Below are positions 1 to 6,723 of a DNA stretch of 8,128 bases, in pieces. A model generated the notes under the pieces. That model was not told the DNA's origin. It saw only the letters and a program-made list of their open reading frames with translations, and made no database searches. The position numbers and the translations under genes are program-made. How positions within the stretch are numbered: position 1 is the first letter of the stretch; every line of letters starts with the position of its first letter. This DNA comes from Gammaproteobacteria bacterium. GTDB lineage: Bacteria > Pseudomonadota > Gammaproteobacteria > Chromatiales > Chromatiaceae. The stretch is from contig JAGVUH010000249.1 in the NCBI GenBank assembly GCA_019136395.1, positions 1 to 8,128 of the forward strand, in the 5' to 3' direction.

Positions 1-323
1 CTTGCGGCGGCTTGTGCAGATTTCCGGATGTAATAGAAAACATCATGACCATCGGCATCATCAGGGAAGCTAATATCCCCATTTGTACTGTCAGCAAAAT
101 AGATAGGGGGAACAGACTCATCTGTTATGTTGTTAAGTAATTGAACTCCAGTCGTTGCGCCTACCCTCACCGCACTGTCGATAGAAGCCAGTGCATGCAG
201 GATCTTGGCAAAATTCGCTCCCGCTATCAGTATCAATAGTAGAGGTAATAATAAAATAATTAATTCTAGGCTTGCCGCCCCTCGGCAACGCCGATGCCAC
301 GCACGATAAATAGGGCTCTTCAT
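1..323 (-). CDS. TadE-like pseudopilin, partial (3' end off the window)
   Basis: Reading leftward from the ATG at 323-321 gives 107 codons without a stop before the window edge. The N-terminus is short and basic (KSPIYRAWHRRCRG), followed by AASLE and a hydrophobic segment (about residues 19-36, LELIILLLPLLLILIAG). This is the TadE pattern: a pseudopilin with Gly15 at the processing site and Glu20 at +5 of the mature protein. In characterised Tad systems TadE is cleaved by the prepilin peptidase TadV and is needed for Flp pilus assembly in the inner membrane/periplasm. The rest (residues 37-107) is a polar periplasmic part. The ATG overlaps the TGA of the TadG-like gene (ATGA), and no Shine-Dalgarno sits at the usual distance (an AGGAG lies about 26 nt upstream), so translation is probably coupled. 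The family is recognised by motif only. TadF, which shares the G-xxxx-E motif, is the main alternative. Confidence 0.82.
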   Translation of the reverse strand, partial: MKSPIYRAWHRRCRGAASLELIILLLPLLLILIAGANFAKILHALASIDSAVRVGATTGVQLLNNITDESVPPIYFADSTNGDISFPDDADGHDVFYYIRKSAQAAA

Positions 324-1912
324 TGAACCAACCCACTATATGGAGTGATCTCCTCAAGATCCTCATCACAACCATCCCCACCCTTATAAACTTTGAAAGC
401 CAGCGTGGAATCAACCAACCTCAAATTATCGGTATGAAGACGCAAGTTACCAACATCCGCACCCGCTCCAGGATCATTAAACCGGGTAATATCTAAATCT
501 ACAGCATATTCTTGACCATCAGCTACAGGAGCATAGATTATCACTCCAGCATCTGGAATATCATTGTCATATCCGACCTCAATAAAACTATATCTTATAT
601 TCTGGCCCTGCGACCAACCGTTAATATCTAATAGTCCAGGTCTATCCTGATTATTACCTGGCAAATCTCTTGGAACAAAGTAGAAAACATCGTCAACAAG
701 GATGCCATCTTCAATACGTGGTCTTAATACAACCCCAGGAGCAGCAGCTGTGCCGCCTACATCCGTCAATGTTAATCCACCACAATATGTTCCTGCCATA
801 AGTTCGTGCGGCCCAGGGCCTGAAAGTTCACAGTTAACATAAATGTAACCTACCTCCTCATTATCGACAGGGATACATGAGGTGGAATATGCACTTGAAT
901 TACAATATGCAATCCGCTCTGCATACCCAGTAGCCAGGTATTGGTCTTGCTCAATTGGCCCATAATAATCAATTGAGGAATTTTGCAGTACTTCAGGGCA
1001 AATGGGATAAGAAGGGTCACAAGTGTACGTTATCTGACCCGAATAGATCTCACCCCATATCTTGATCCACTCAGCTTCAATCCAATTAGGTTGATTGCTA
1101 CTGCCAATAGAATTCTGGACCTCATCCCGGATAGTAATGCCACCGTCTGTAATTATAAGTCTTGACCCATTTCTTAAATTGACTGGCTCAGGATCATTTA
1201 GATTTTCAACTGGAGCATACATGCCAGGACAATAAAATTTAGGTTTGAAGCGATGACGGGCCATAGCTGTAACCTCGATAGACGGGAAGTTGAGAATCCC
1301 CAATAACCCTAAAAAATAGCCATCCGTCTGCTTATTTAATCTTACATACACATATCCCGCAGAATCTTCCTCACCCTCCCCCGAATCAGGCAATTCACTA
1401 TTCAATGGATAAAATCCCTTCCCTGGCTTATCCTCTGTATCTTCATTTATGTAAGCTGCAATTGATCCTGCAAAGCCGCCACAATCACAATCAACACCAC
1501 AGTTGGCATCTGGGGGGATTACCCAACAGGGCCCTTCCCCACTAACTAATGGTTCTGATGATCGCGGACAATAAATCAGTTCCACGTCGTCCACATCAAA
1601 ACCCATGCCACCCGCATCAGCACCGTTCGCCATGCGCGTTAGGGCATCACTCACCGCTTCGCTGATGAACCCGGCTTTACATACAGCCGACATCGTAGCA
1701 GTGTCTTCATCAAAAACCCGCCTCAACGCATTGATCCCTGCCAAAGCCGCCGAATCAGCCACCGTCTGAATCTGACTGGCGTCGTCATAATATTTACCGA
1801 TATCAACACTGAACGCTAGGGTCGCCACCAATACGGGCAGAAGAAAGATGATCCAGACCATGTAAGAGCCCTGTTGGCGTTTCAGGGCAAAATTTTTATG
1901 ATTTATATGCAT
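320..1912 (-). CDS. TadG-like Flp pilus assembly protein
   Basis: A 530-residue protein. Residues 1-14 are basic, residues about 18-38 form one membrane segment ending in the conserved VDIG (Asp37), and residues 51-64 carry VADSAALAGINALR. Together these are the N-terminal Tad/TadG-like domain. Residues 39-530 should be periplasmic. TadG is a minor component of the Tad secretion/pilus machine and is thought to link inner membrane and periplasm. Gly15 is not followed by Glu at +5, so unlike the neighbouring TadE it is probably not cleaved as a pseudopilin. The periplasmic part has 14 cysteines, with a CX8CX3CXC cluster at 129-144, a YCPG at 227-230 and GTYCGGL at 374-380, the last resembling a motif common in TadG-like proteins. 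I see no von Willebrand A domain. An in-frame TGA lies at 1927-1925, 12 nt upstream, which fixes ATG 1912 as the likely start although the ribosome site is weak. Base composition (about 43-50% G+C) is well below that of most neighbours. Confidence 0.85.
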   Translation of the reverse strand: MHINHKNFALKRQQGSYMVWIIFLLPVLVATLAFSVDIGKYYDDASQIQTVADSAALAGINALRRVFDEDTATMSAVCKAGFISEAVSDALTRMANGADAGGMGFDVDDVELIYCPRSSEPLVSGEGPCWVIPPDANCGVDCDCGGFAGSIAAYINEDTEDKPGKGFYPLNSELPDSGEGEEDSAGYVYVRLNKQTDGYFLGLLGILNFPSIEVTAMARHRFKPKFYCPGMYAPVENLNDPEPVNLRNGSRLIITDGGITIRDEVQNSIGSSNQPNWIEAEWIKIWGEIYSGQITYTCDPSYPICPEVLQNSSIDYYGPIEQDQYLATGYAERIAYCNSSAYSTSCIPVDNEEVGYIYVNCELSGPGPHELMAGTYCGGLTLTDVGGTAAAPGVVLRPRIEDGILVDDVFYFVPRDLPGNNQDRPGLLDINGWSQGQNIRYSFIEVGYDNDIPDAGVIIYAPVADGQEYAVDLDITRFNDPGAGADVGNLRLHTDNLRLVDSTLAFKVYKGGDGCDEDLEEITPYSGLVQ

Positions 1913-1939
1913 GACTTGGGTCGCTCAATCATTAATTTA

Positions 1940-1978
1940 TTTTTTGAAATACTGAGGGAAAAAAGGGTATTCAAAAAA
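1940..1978 (-). repeat. AT-rich inverted repeat in tadG leader
   Basis: TTTTTTGAAATAC (1940-1952) faces GTATTCAAAAAA (1967-1978). They pair over 12 bp with one bulged A (1949) and a 14-nt loop holding a purine run (GGGAAAAAAGG on the plus strand, C/T-rich in the tadG mRNA sense). It ends 27 nt upstream of the tadG ATG. It could be a leader hairpin, a weak terminator or a protein-binding site. The pairing is seen directly; any role is inference. Confidence 0.5.
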
Positions 1979-2067
1979 ACTTCGGGACTTCATTGGCTAA
2001 TACTCCCTCCAAGTATACTAATTTAGCCCTTCAAAGCAGAAAAGGCAGTTGCCTGTAAACCGTATAA

Positions 2068-2097
2068 ATTATTTGAGCCAAGTTTGCTACTGCTCAA
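2068..2097 (-). promoter_or_regulatory. Candidate sigma70 promoter for tadG-tadE
   Basis: On the minus strand TTGAGC (2097-2092) and AATAAT (2073-2068) are separated by 18 nt. The match is four of six to the -35 consensus and five of six to the -10 consensus. It points at tadG with a leader of roughly 150 nt. In AT-rich DNA such matches occur by chance, so this is only the best candidate found. Confidence 0.3.
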
Positions 2098-2098
2098 A
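2072..2098. repeat. Inverted repeat TTTGAGC/GCTCAAA
   Basis: TTTGAGC at 2072-2078 and GCTCAAA at 2092-2098 form a perfect 7-bp inverted repeat around a 13-nt spacer. It overlaps the candidate tadG promoter and lies 46 nt beyond the GT-C gene stop. It could be an operator half-site pair or a weak terminator stem for the upstream gene. The minus strand continues TAATTTAT, which is not a proper T run. Confidence 0.4.
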
Positions 2099-2144
2099 GA
2101 CTAATAGAAAAACTCCACCAGCCTAACTTATAGGTTTTGTATTT

Positions 2145-3995
2145 TCAGGGTATAGATCTTAGTCCCATACCTCGTTCTGGTTCGAATACTTCAAGCAAGC
2201 CTGCATTTCCATCCACCGGTACCTCCACCAGCCAAGCGGGGACATCTCTCGCGTTTAATCGGTTAAAAATATGCCGCTGTCTTATTTGACCAACAGGTCC
2301 ACCATCGGACTCCGGGAGGCATAGGAGCAGGAAGGCTACGCCGCGTCTGGTTAGTGCTTCGCGGAAGCTGTCATCGTCTCCATCCAAGATGGCATCATTA
2401 TCTCGCAACCCGTCGACATTCCGATGATAGGGCGCCCCCAGCACCGCATGGGGTGTCAACCAAAGTATAGTCGCTGCCTGATTAACCGGTGCGGCAATCA
2501 GCAAAGGGGCTTGGGCGCGGTATGGCGCTTGATTGAGCACCGCCAAGGCATGGCTGAGGTCACAATCATCACGTTTTTCCACGCTGGCCTGCCGGGTGAG
2601 GCCGCCGACCGCTAATGCCAGGGTAAGGGGCAGGATAGCGACCAGAATCGGGACCCCCCCCCGCCAGGCCAGGCGCCGCGGCAGGGAGGGCTGCCGGTCG
2701 GCCTTGGCCCCCAGGGTGGCCGCCAGCCAGGTCAAGGTTAGGGTGGCATAGGCATTGGCGAGCAGGCTGCCGCGCAACTGCCACCAGGGCAGTAGAAAGG
2801 CACCGGCCATCAGCACCAGCAAGACCAGCCACAGGGTTCGCTGGGCGGCTGGCCCGGTGCGGGCCAGCCAGATGGCCAGGGCCAGGCCGGCCAAGGGCAG
2901 GGCCAGATAGTAGATGGCCGCAGCCGGGGCCACGAACAAAAGGCGGCCCAGGGGCCGGGATTCGCGGGTCTGGGCGACGAGTTGTACGATCTCCGGGCTT
3001 AGTTCCCCATAAGGCCCGGCGAGACAATGCGGGAAAGTGGCGCCGAGCAGACCAATCAAAGTCGCCCCCAACACCAGACTGCACCCGATCCGCCGGCCGA
3101 GCGTCAGCGGGCCGAACCAGCGCTCGGCCAGGGCGGCGGCGAGGCCGAAGCCGGCCAGAGACGCCGTCAGGGCCAAGCTGACCAGGGAAAAGGCGTCGCA
3201 AGCCGTGGAACCGCGCTGGCCCGGCGCCAGGGCCAGGGGCAGGATCAGCAGGGCCCCGGCCAGGGCGGTCAGGCCCCAGAGGGCGAGGCGGTCGGCTGCC
3301 CACCGCCCTTCCCGCCACCAGATCAGGGTCAGGGCGGCGACGGCGCAGGCCAGGACCGGGATGGCTTCGGCGCCGATCCACAGCGCCAGCGCGGCGCATC
3401 CGCCACCGAGCAGGGCCGGCCCGCGGCGCCGCTCCCCCGCCGCCAGGCGCAGCACGGCGCCAGCGATGAGGAGGGCGAGCAACAATTGCCAACCATGGTG
3501 GTCAACGCGCCCGGCCTGGTAAGGCAGGTGGGGCACATAGGCCGTCAGCGCCACCAATCCCGCCAGGGGCATGCCCGGGGCGCCGGTCAGGGGGCGTGCG
3601 GCCCAGACCAGGGCTAGGAAGTAGGCGATCCCCAGGAGCACGGGCACCCCGAGCGCGGCAAAGCGGATGGCGCCCTCCCGCCCCAGCCAGGGTTCGGCGA
3701 GGCGCAGCAGGCCCAGCAGGGGCAGATCAGGCAGGCGCGACCAGTGCATCGCCAAGCCGGTGGGGGGGTTGATGCGCGGCTGGGTCAGGTCGTACCAAGC
3801 GCCGCCGTCATGGAGGGCCAGGACCTGGAGCATGCGCAGCACGTCGTCTGGATCCTTGAAAGGCTGACCGGGGATGAACCCGCCGCGGCTGCCACCCCAG
3901 AGGCACAGACCGGCCATCACCAGGGCCATGAGAGTCAGGATCAGGCGCTGGTGTTTGGGCGGGGGGCTGGTCTGGGCGTTGGGGTATCTTGGCAA
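2145..3995 (-). CDS. Polytopic GT-C-type glycosyltransferase-like membrane protein
   Basis: 616 residues. One membrane helix lies at about 18-34, followed by a first outer loop with DPDD (48-51) and R54, then YDLTQPRINPPTG (68-80) and HWSRLPDLPLL (84-94). A row of hydrophobic helices covers about 110-465 (roughly ten), and a soluble C-terminal part covers 466-616. A conserved-looking GRVDHHGWQ sits at 162-170, CLAGPYGELSP at 324-334 and YHRNVDG at 523-529. An acidic pair in the first periplasmic loop, many helices and a periplasmic C-terminal domain is the architecture of GT-C enzymes (STT3/ArnT-like), which move sugars from polyprenyl-phosphate donors. I do not recognise a characterised member, so substrate and acceptor are unknown. 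The start codon is TTG (3995-3993) with an in-frame TGA 15 nt upstream and no clear ribosome site; the first in-frame ATG (residue 23) falls inside helix 1. Codons around 2654-2662 contain a G9 run. Base composition falls from about 68% to 50-55% over the last 400 bases. Confidence 0.75.
   Translation of the reverse strand: MPRYPNAQTSPPPKHQRLILTLMALVMAGLCLWGGSRGGFIPGQPFKDPDDVLRMLQVLALHDGGAWYDLTQPRINPPTGLAMHWSRLPDLPLLGLLRLAEPWLGREGAIRFAALGVPVLLGIAYFLALVWAARPLTGAPGMPLAGLVALTAYVPHLPYQAGRVDHHGWQLLLALLIAGAVLRLAAGERRRGPALLGGGCAALALWIGAEAIPVLACAVAALTLIWWREGRWAADRLALWGLTALAGALLILPLALAPGQRGSTACDAFSLVSLALTASLAGFGLAAALAERWFGPLTLGRRIGCSLVLGATLIGLLGATFPHCLAGPYGELSPEIVQLVAQTRESRPLGRLLFVAPAAAIYYLALPLAGLALAIWLARTGPAAQRTLWLVLLVLMAGAFLLPWWQLRGSLLANAYATLTLTWLAATLGAKADRQPSLPRRLAWRGGVPILVAILPLTLALAVGGLTRQASVEKRDDCDLSHALAVLNQAPYRAQAPLLIAAPVNQAATILWLTPHAVLGAPYHRNVDGLRDNDAILDGDDDSFREALTRRGVAFLLLCLPESDGGPVGQIRQRHIFNRLNARDVPAWLVEVPVDGNAGLLEVFEPERGMGLRSIP
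2654..2662. repeat. C9 homopolymer inside the GT-C gene
   Basis: Nine consecutive C on the plus strand (G9 in the coding sense), encoding part of W-R-G-G-V-P near residues 444-449, at the last membrane helix. A one-base slip would frameshift the C-terminal periplasmic domain (about 170 residues). It could be a phase-variation tract or a site prone to sequencing error. Confidence 0.85.
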
Positions 3996-4190
3996 GTCGC
4001 GCGGGGATCAGTGTTGAAGGGGGTTTGGGACCGGCTCGGCGCGCCGGGGGTACGGGCCGGGACAGGTAACTGGCGATCCCGCTCCGCGGCCAGCCCGGGT
4101 GGTTTGGCGATACCTTCAGCGCGCCAAGTCAGTATAGACGCATTGCGCGCGCCTGCCGGCATGTCCGCTGGTATACCTGCTGTCGGAGTG
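3996..4190. other. GC-rich intergenic region between the two minus-strand transferases
   Basis: 195 bases with no convincing gene. The minus strand has a -10-like TATACT (4136-4131), but only a poor -35 element stands upstream of it. Short palindromes are present: GGTATACC core at 4170-4177 within GCTGGTATACCTGC (4167-4180, one mismatched pair), TGCCGGCA at 4154-4161 and CGGCGCGCCG near 4037-4046. No terminator with a T run follows the GT87 gene, so the two genes may be co-transcribed. Confidence 0.5.
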
Positions 4191-5372
4191 TCATCTTTGG
4201 GGGTGAGGGGGTGACGGTGCGCGCAACAGGCGCCACTGGAGCGCGATGATCGCCAGGAGTAAGGGGCTAAAGAGAGGGAAAGCGACCTGATCGCGCAGGA
4301 CCAGGGCGACGGCGCCATAGAGCCAGATTACCGCCAGGACCAGGAAGTTCCACCGCTCGCCGGGGCGCAGTTGCAGCAGCAGGGCCAGGAGGGCGATGGC
4401 GACATCATAGAAGAGGGTCTGGGGGGAACAGAGCAGCACCAGCGCGGGGGCCAGCACCAGACGCCGCGCGTCTCGGCTCAGGTACCAGGCGGCCAGGAGC
4501 AGGAGGACCGCCGAGCCCAGATAGGCCCAGGGCAGGGCAAGAGCGCCGGCGCCCAGGCTGGCCTCGAAGAGCCAGTAGCTCAAACCGGCCAGGGAGATCA
4601 TGTTGTGGGCGTTGATGGTGAAGTTGACCTCACCGAACTGGTGAGCCGCCAGGAACCAGGCCAGGGGCCAGGTCCAGCCCAGGACTGGGACGCCGAGCAG
4701 GTATAACGCCAGGAGGCCCAGTCCCCAGGCCAGCACCTCCCCCCGTTGGCGCCGGGCGAGCAGGAATGGCGCCAGCAAGGCGCCGAACTGGGGCTTGTAG
4801 CAGAGGAGCGCGACGCTGATCCCCGTCCGCCAAGGGTGTTCGGTATGGACGCCCCACAGGACCAGGCCGAAGAGGAACAGGGACAGGGCCGTGTTTTGCA
4901 CCCCGACGATGGCGATCTGCAAGGGGGCAAAAGTGAGCAAATAGACGAAGGTAAAAAGGAAATACCGGCTGACGAAGGCACTGAGCCGTCTGGCCAGTAG
5001 CAGGCTACCGAGGAAGGCGGCGAAGAGCAGCAGCGAGGCAAGGGCCTTGCCAGCCAGTGGCGGCAGGGCGGCCAGGGGCGCGAGGAGCAGGGCGAAAAAG
5101 GGGGGATAGGCGAAAATGTAATAGCTCCCGGCGAAATCCGGCCAATGGCGATTTTGTATCGCGCGCTGGTGGCCAAGGTCGTAGAGTTCCGCTCCCTGGC
5201 CCGTCCAGACCAGCTCGGCAGCGGCATGGAAGGCGGGAAAGTCGCCACGGAGCAGGGCCGAGCCCTCATGCTTGCCGGCGACGAGGAAGAGCAGATAGCC
5301 GATCACCAGCCCCAGCAGAAGGGCTAGCGTCAGGCGTTGGAGGCGATCCTGCGTCATGGAGAAGGGCAGCAT
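4191..5372 (-). CDS. GT87/DUF2029-family membrane glycosyltransferase (GC-rich copy)
   Basis: 393 residues from the chosen ATG at 5372. The protein is strongly hydrophobic, with about ten membrane helices. Features of the polyprenyl-phosphate mannosyltransferase-like family GT87 (PF09594) are visible: first-loop Asp in GDFPAFHAAAELV (43-55), LYD (63-65), AYPPFFALL (88-96), GVQNTAL (157-163), YKPQFGALL (192-200), NAHNMISLAG (254-263) and SPQTLFYDV (316-324). Such enzymes use a lipid-linked sugar donor and act on the periplasmic face; the first-loop Asp is the probable catalytic base. Sugar and acceptor are unknown. ATG 5372 has AGGA 10 nt upstream, and ATG 5357 is a possible alternative. An open frame continues upstream to 5621, but it would overlap the divergent gene and adds low-quality sequence. 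A C9 run sits just before the ribosome site. The gene is about 65-75% G+C. Confidence 0.8.
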   Translation of the reverse strand: MLPFSMTQDRLQRLTLALLLGLVIGYLLFLVAGKHEGSALLRGDFPAFHAAAELVWTGQGAELYDLGHQRAIQNRHWPDFAGSYYIFAYPPFFALLLAPLAALPPLAGKALASLLLFAAFLGSLLLARRLSAFVSRYFLFTFVYLLTFAPLQIAIVGVQNTALSLFLFGLVLWGVHTEHPWRTGISVALLCYKPQFGALLAPFLLARRQRGEVLAWGLGLLALYLLGVPVLGWTWPLAWFLAAHQFGEVNFTINAHNMISLAGLSYWLFEASLGAGALALPWAYLGSAVLLLLAAWYLSRDARRLVLAPALVLLCSPQTLFYDVAIALLALLLQLRPGERWNFLVLAVIWLYGAVALVLRDQVAFPLFSPLLLAIIALQWRLLRAPSPPHPQR

Positions 5373-5554
5373 GTCGATCCAATCCTGGGGGGGGGTGGCT
5401 GGGCCTGGGCGTGCGTGGCCGTTTGCGGGGTCAGGCGGTTGACCTAGTCTTGTACCGCGCTGGCGATCTGAGAGACAAAAAGAGATGCTGATTGCCACGA
5501 AACGGTCTCGTCCAAGAAAAAAAGTGACGATCTTCATTCTTATGGTACCAAAAG
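5373..5554. other. Divergent intergenic region between two GT87 genes
   Basis: 182 bases that should hold promoters for both genes. Composition shifts from GC-rich (5373-5460) to AT-rich (5461-5554). I found no strong sigma70 match on either strand: TTGTCT/TACAAG with an 18-nt gap around 5450-5480 on the minus strand is weak, and TATGGT at 5541-5546 on the plus strand lacks a -35 partner. It also holds a G9 run and most of a palindrome at the plus-strand start. Confidence 0.5.
5387..5395. repeat. G9 homopolymer upstream of the minus-strand GT87 gene
   Basis: Nine G on the plus strand (C9 in gene sense) ending 14 nt before the ATG at 5372, directly against the AGGA ribosome site. Changes in its length would not shift the frame of the 393-residue protein, but could alter initiation or promoter spacing. 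Confidence 0.85.
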
Positions 5555-5559
5555 ATGAA
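5533..5559. promoter_or_regulatory. Imperfect palindrome over the start codon of the plus-strand GT87 gene
   Basis: TTCAT-T-CTTATGGT (5533-5546) mirrors ACCAAAAGATGAA (5547-5559) around a GGTACC centre. The match is 12 of 13 positions with one extra T. The right arm includes the ATG at 5555-5557. In mRNA it could fold with GUAC as the loop and hide the start codon; in DNA it could be an operator for a dimeric regulator. Symmetry is seen; function is inferred. Confidence 0.45.
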
Positions 5560-6694
5560 CTATAAAAAATTATTAACCACGGAACGATTGCTGATCTTTC
5601 ACGCCATCTTCCTGATGACATTTAATGTGATCGCCTTTGTTCGCATGAGCGGTATTGATTTCAGCATCCTCTATGCCGCTTCCTCATTGGCATTGCAGGG
5701 TCAGCCCAGCCTGGTGTATGACGTCGAGGTTCATCACCAGACCCTTGAGACGGTAATGGGTACCGAACTACCGTATCTCCTGGGCTGGTTTTATCCGCCG
5801 CACTACATCTTAATGACCTTACCAGCCGGATTGCTACCTTTCAAAATTTCCTTGTACTTCTTTATCAGCCTGACCTTGGCCGCCTATACTTTTACGATCT
5901 ATAAAATTGCTCCACATCCAACGGCATTGTTATTAGCCCTGAGTTTCCCTGGCGTGCTCATGAACCTTAATTGGGCGCAGAATGGATTTTTACTTGCCTC
6001 GCTCATGGGGCTCGGCCTGCATTTTATCGACAAACGACCCATGATCGCGGGCCTAATGCTTGGCATCCTTTCCTTCAAGCCACAGTACGCGATCTTGCCC
6101 TATCTGGTTCTCCTCATTGGCCGCCATTGGAAAACGCTTTTCTGGACAACTTTTTTTTCGCTTTTACTGATGTTCACTTCGGCGCTCATACTGGGGACGG
6201 AGGTCTGGTTTAAATACATCCATCAGATACCCGTCATCCGGGAATTGATTGCCAACGACTGGATCAACGTCAATGGCATCAATGTTTCTCCATACACCAC
6301 CATACGCCTATTTAGTTACGATACCGACCTAGCCGCAACCATCCAAACACTACTTTCGTTCATGGTTGTAATATTGGTAATCTGGACCTGGATAAAAGCC
6401 AGAAACGACTATTTACGCAACACGATACTGACCTCAGGCATCATATTACTGAGCCCCTACATACTTGTTTATGACCTGACCCTCCTCGCCCTGCCACTGG
6501 CATTTTATGGCTGGGATATTTATCAAAGGGGCAAGCTTCCCGGCGAATTACAAGTATTAATATTTACCTTTCTACTGCCTATCGCGAACACAATAATAGT
6601 CGAATCTTCCGGGATCCAAATCACTTCCGTTGCCGTTTTAGTTCTGTTGGCGATGGCAATCCGCCGCCTGACCTCCTTATCGCCAGTTGCATAA
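5555..6694 (+). CDS. GT87/DUF2029-family membrane glycosyltransferase (AT-rich copy)
   Basis: 379 residues with about ten membrane helices, carrying the same ordered motifs as the divergent gene on the other strand: first-loop Asp in IDFSILYAASSLAL (34-47), VYD (54-56), FYPPHYILM (79-87), AQNGFLLASL (141-150), SFKPQYAIL (173-181) and SPYILVYDL (300-308). This supports a polyprenyl-phosphate-sugar glycosyltransferase acting on the outer face of the cytoplasmic membrane; donor sugar and acceptor are unknown. The protein is complete, ending in TAA at 6692-6694. The ATG at 5555 has only a weak GG-containing ribosome site and lies within a palindrome. Base composition is about 38-48% G+C against about 65-75% for its homologue next door, so it is a diverged homologue of different origin rather than a recent duplicate. 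It converges on the lhgO side. Confidence 0.8.
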   Translation: MNYKKLLTTERLLIFHAIFLMTFNVIAFVRMSGIDFSILYAASSLALQGQPSLVYDVEVHHQTLETVMGTELPYLLGWFYPPHYILMTLPAGLLPFKISLYFFISLTLAAYTFTIYKIAPHPTALLLALSFPGVLMNLNWAQNGFLLASLMGLGLHFIDKRPMIAGLMLGILSFKPQYAILPYLVLLIGRHWKTLFWTTFFSLLLMFTSALILGTEVWFKYIHQIPVIRELIANDWINVNGINVSPYTTIRLFSYDTDLAATIQTLLSFMVVILVIWTWIKARNDYLRNTILTSGIILLSPYILVYDLTLLALPLAFYGWDIYQRGKLPGELQVLIFTFLLPIANTIIVESSGIQITSVAVLVLLAMAIRRLTSLSPVA

Positions 6695-6723
6695 CGGCTT
6701 TTTCGAGCGTCGGGCGTAGTAGG

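Larger units (their letters stand above)
1913..2144. other. AT-rich intergenic leader of the tadG/tadE pair
   Basis: 232 bases between the GT-C gene stop and the tadG start, with no credible gene. It contains a weak promoter candidate and two inverted repeats, listed separately. No classic terminator (GC-rich stem plus T run on the minus strand) follows the GT-C gene, so read-through into tadG cannot be excluded. Confidence 0.6.

Noticed and set aside
133..414. 93-codon minus-strand frame across the tadG/tadE junction
   Set aside because: It is an out-of-frame shadow of the tadG end and tadE start, both of which show recognisable family motifs in their own frames.
1903..1932. Nine-codon upstream ORF overlapping the tadG start
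   Set aside because: It begins ATGATTGAG without a ribosome site and is short enough to be expected by chance in AT-rich sequence.
2569..3617. Long open frames on both strands inside the GT-C gene
   Set aside because: They encode Pro/Arg/Gly/Gln-rich low-complexity sequence typical of alternative frames in GC-rich DNA, while the 616-residue frame has membrane helices and conserved motifs.
3941..4318. 125-codon minus-strand frame spanning the GT87/GT-C intergenic region
   Set aside because: It overlaps the ends of both flanking genes out of frame and shows no domain-like or membrane pattern.
5373..5621. 83-codon N-terminal extension of the minus-strand GT87 gene
   Set aside because: It would overlap the start of the divergent gene and cross the C9 run. 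It also encodes a non-family-like, proline-rich stretch before the helix that normally begins these proteins. The ATG at 5372 has a ribosome site.
6695..6723. Terminator between the convergent GT87 gene and the lhgO side
   Set aside because: A run of five T occurs just after the plus-strand stop, but I could find no adjacent stem that would make an intrinsic terminator.
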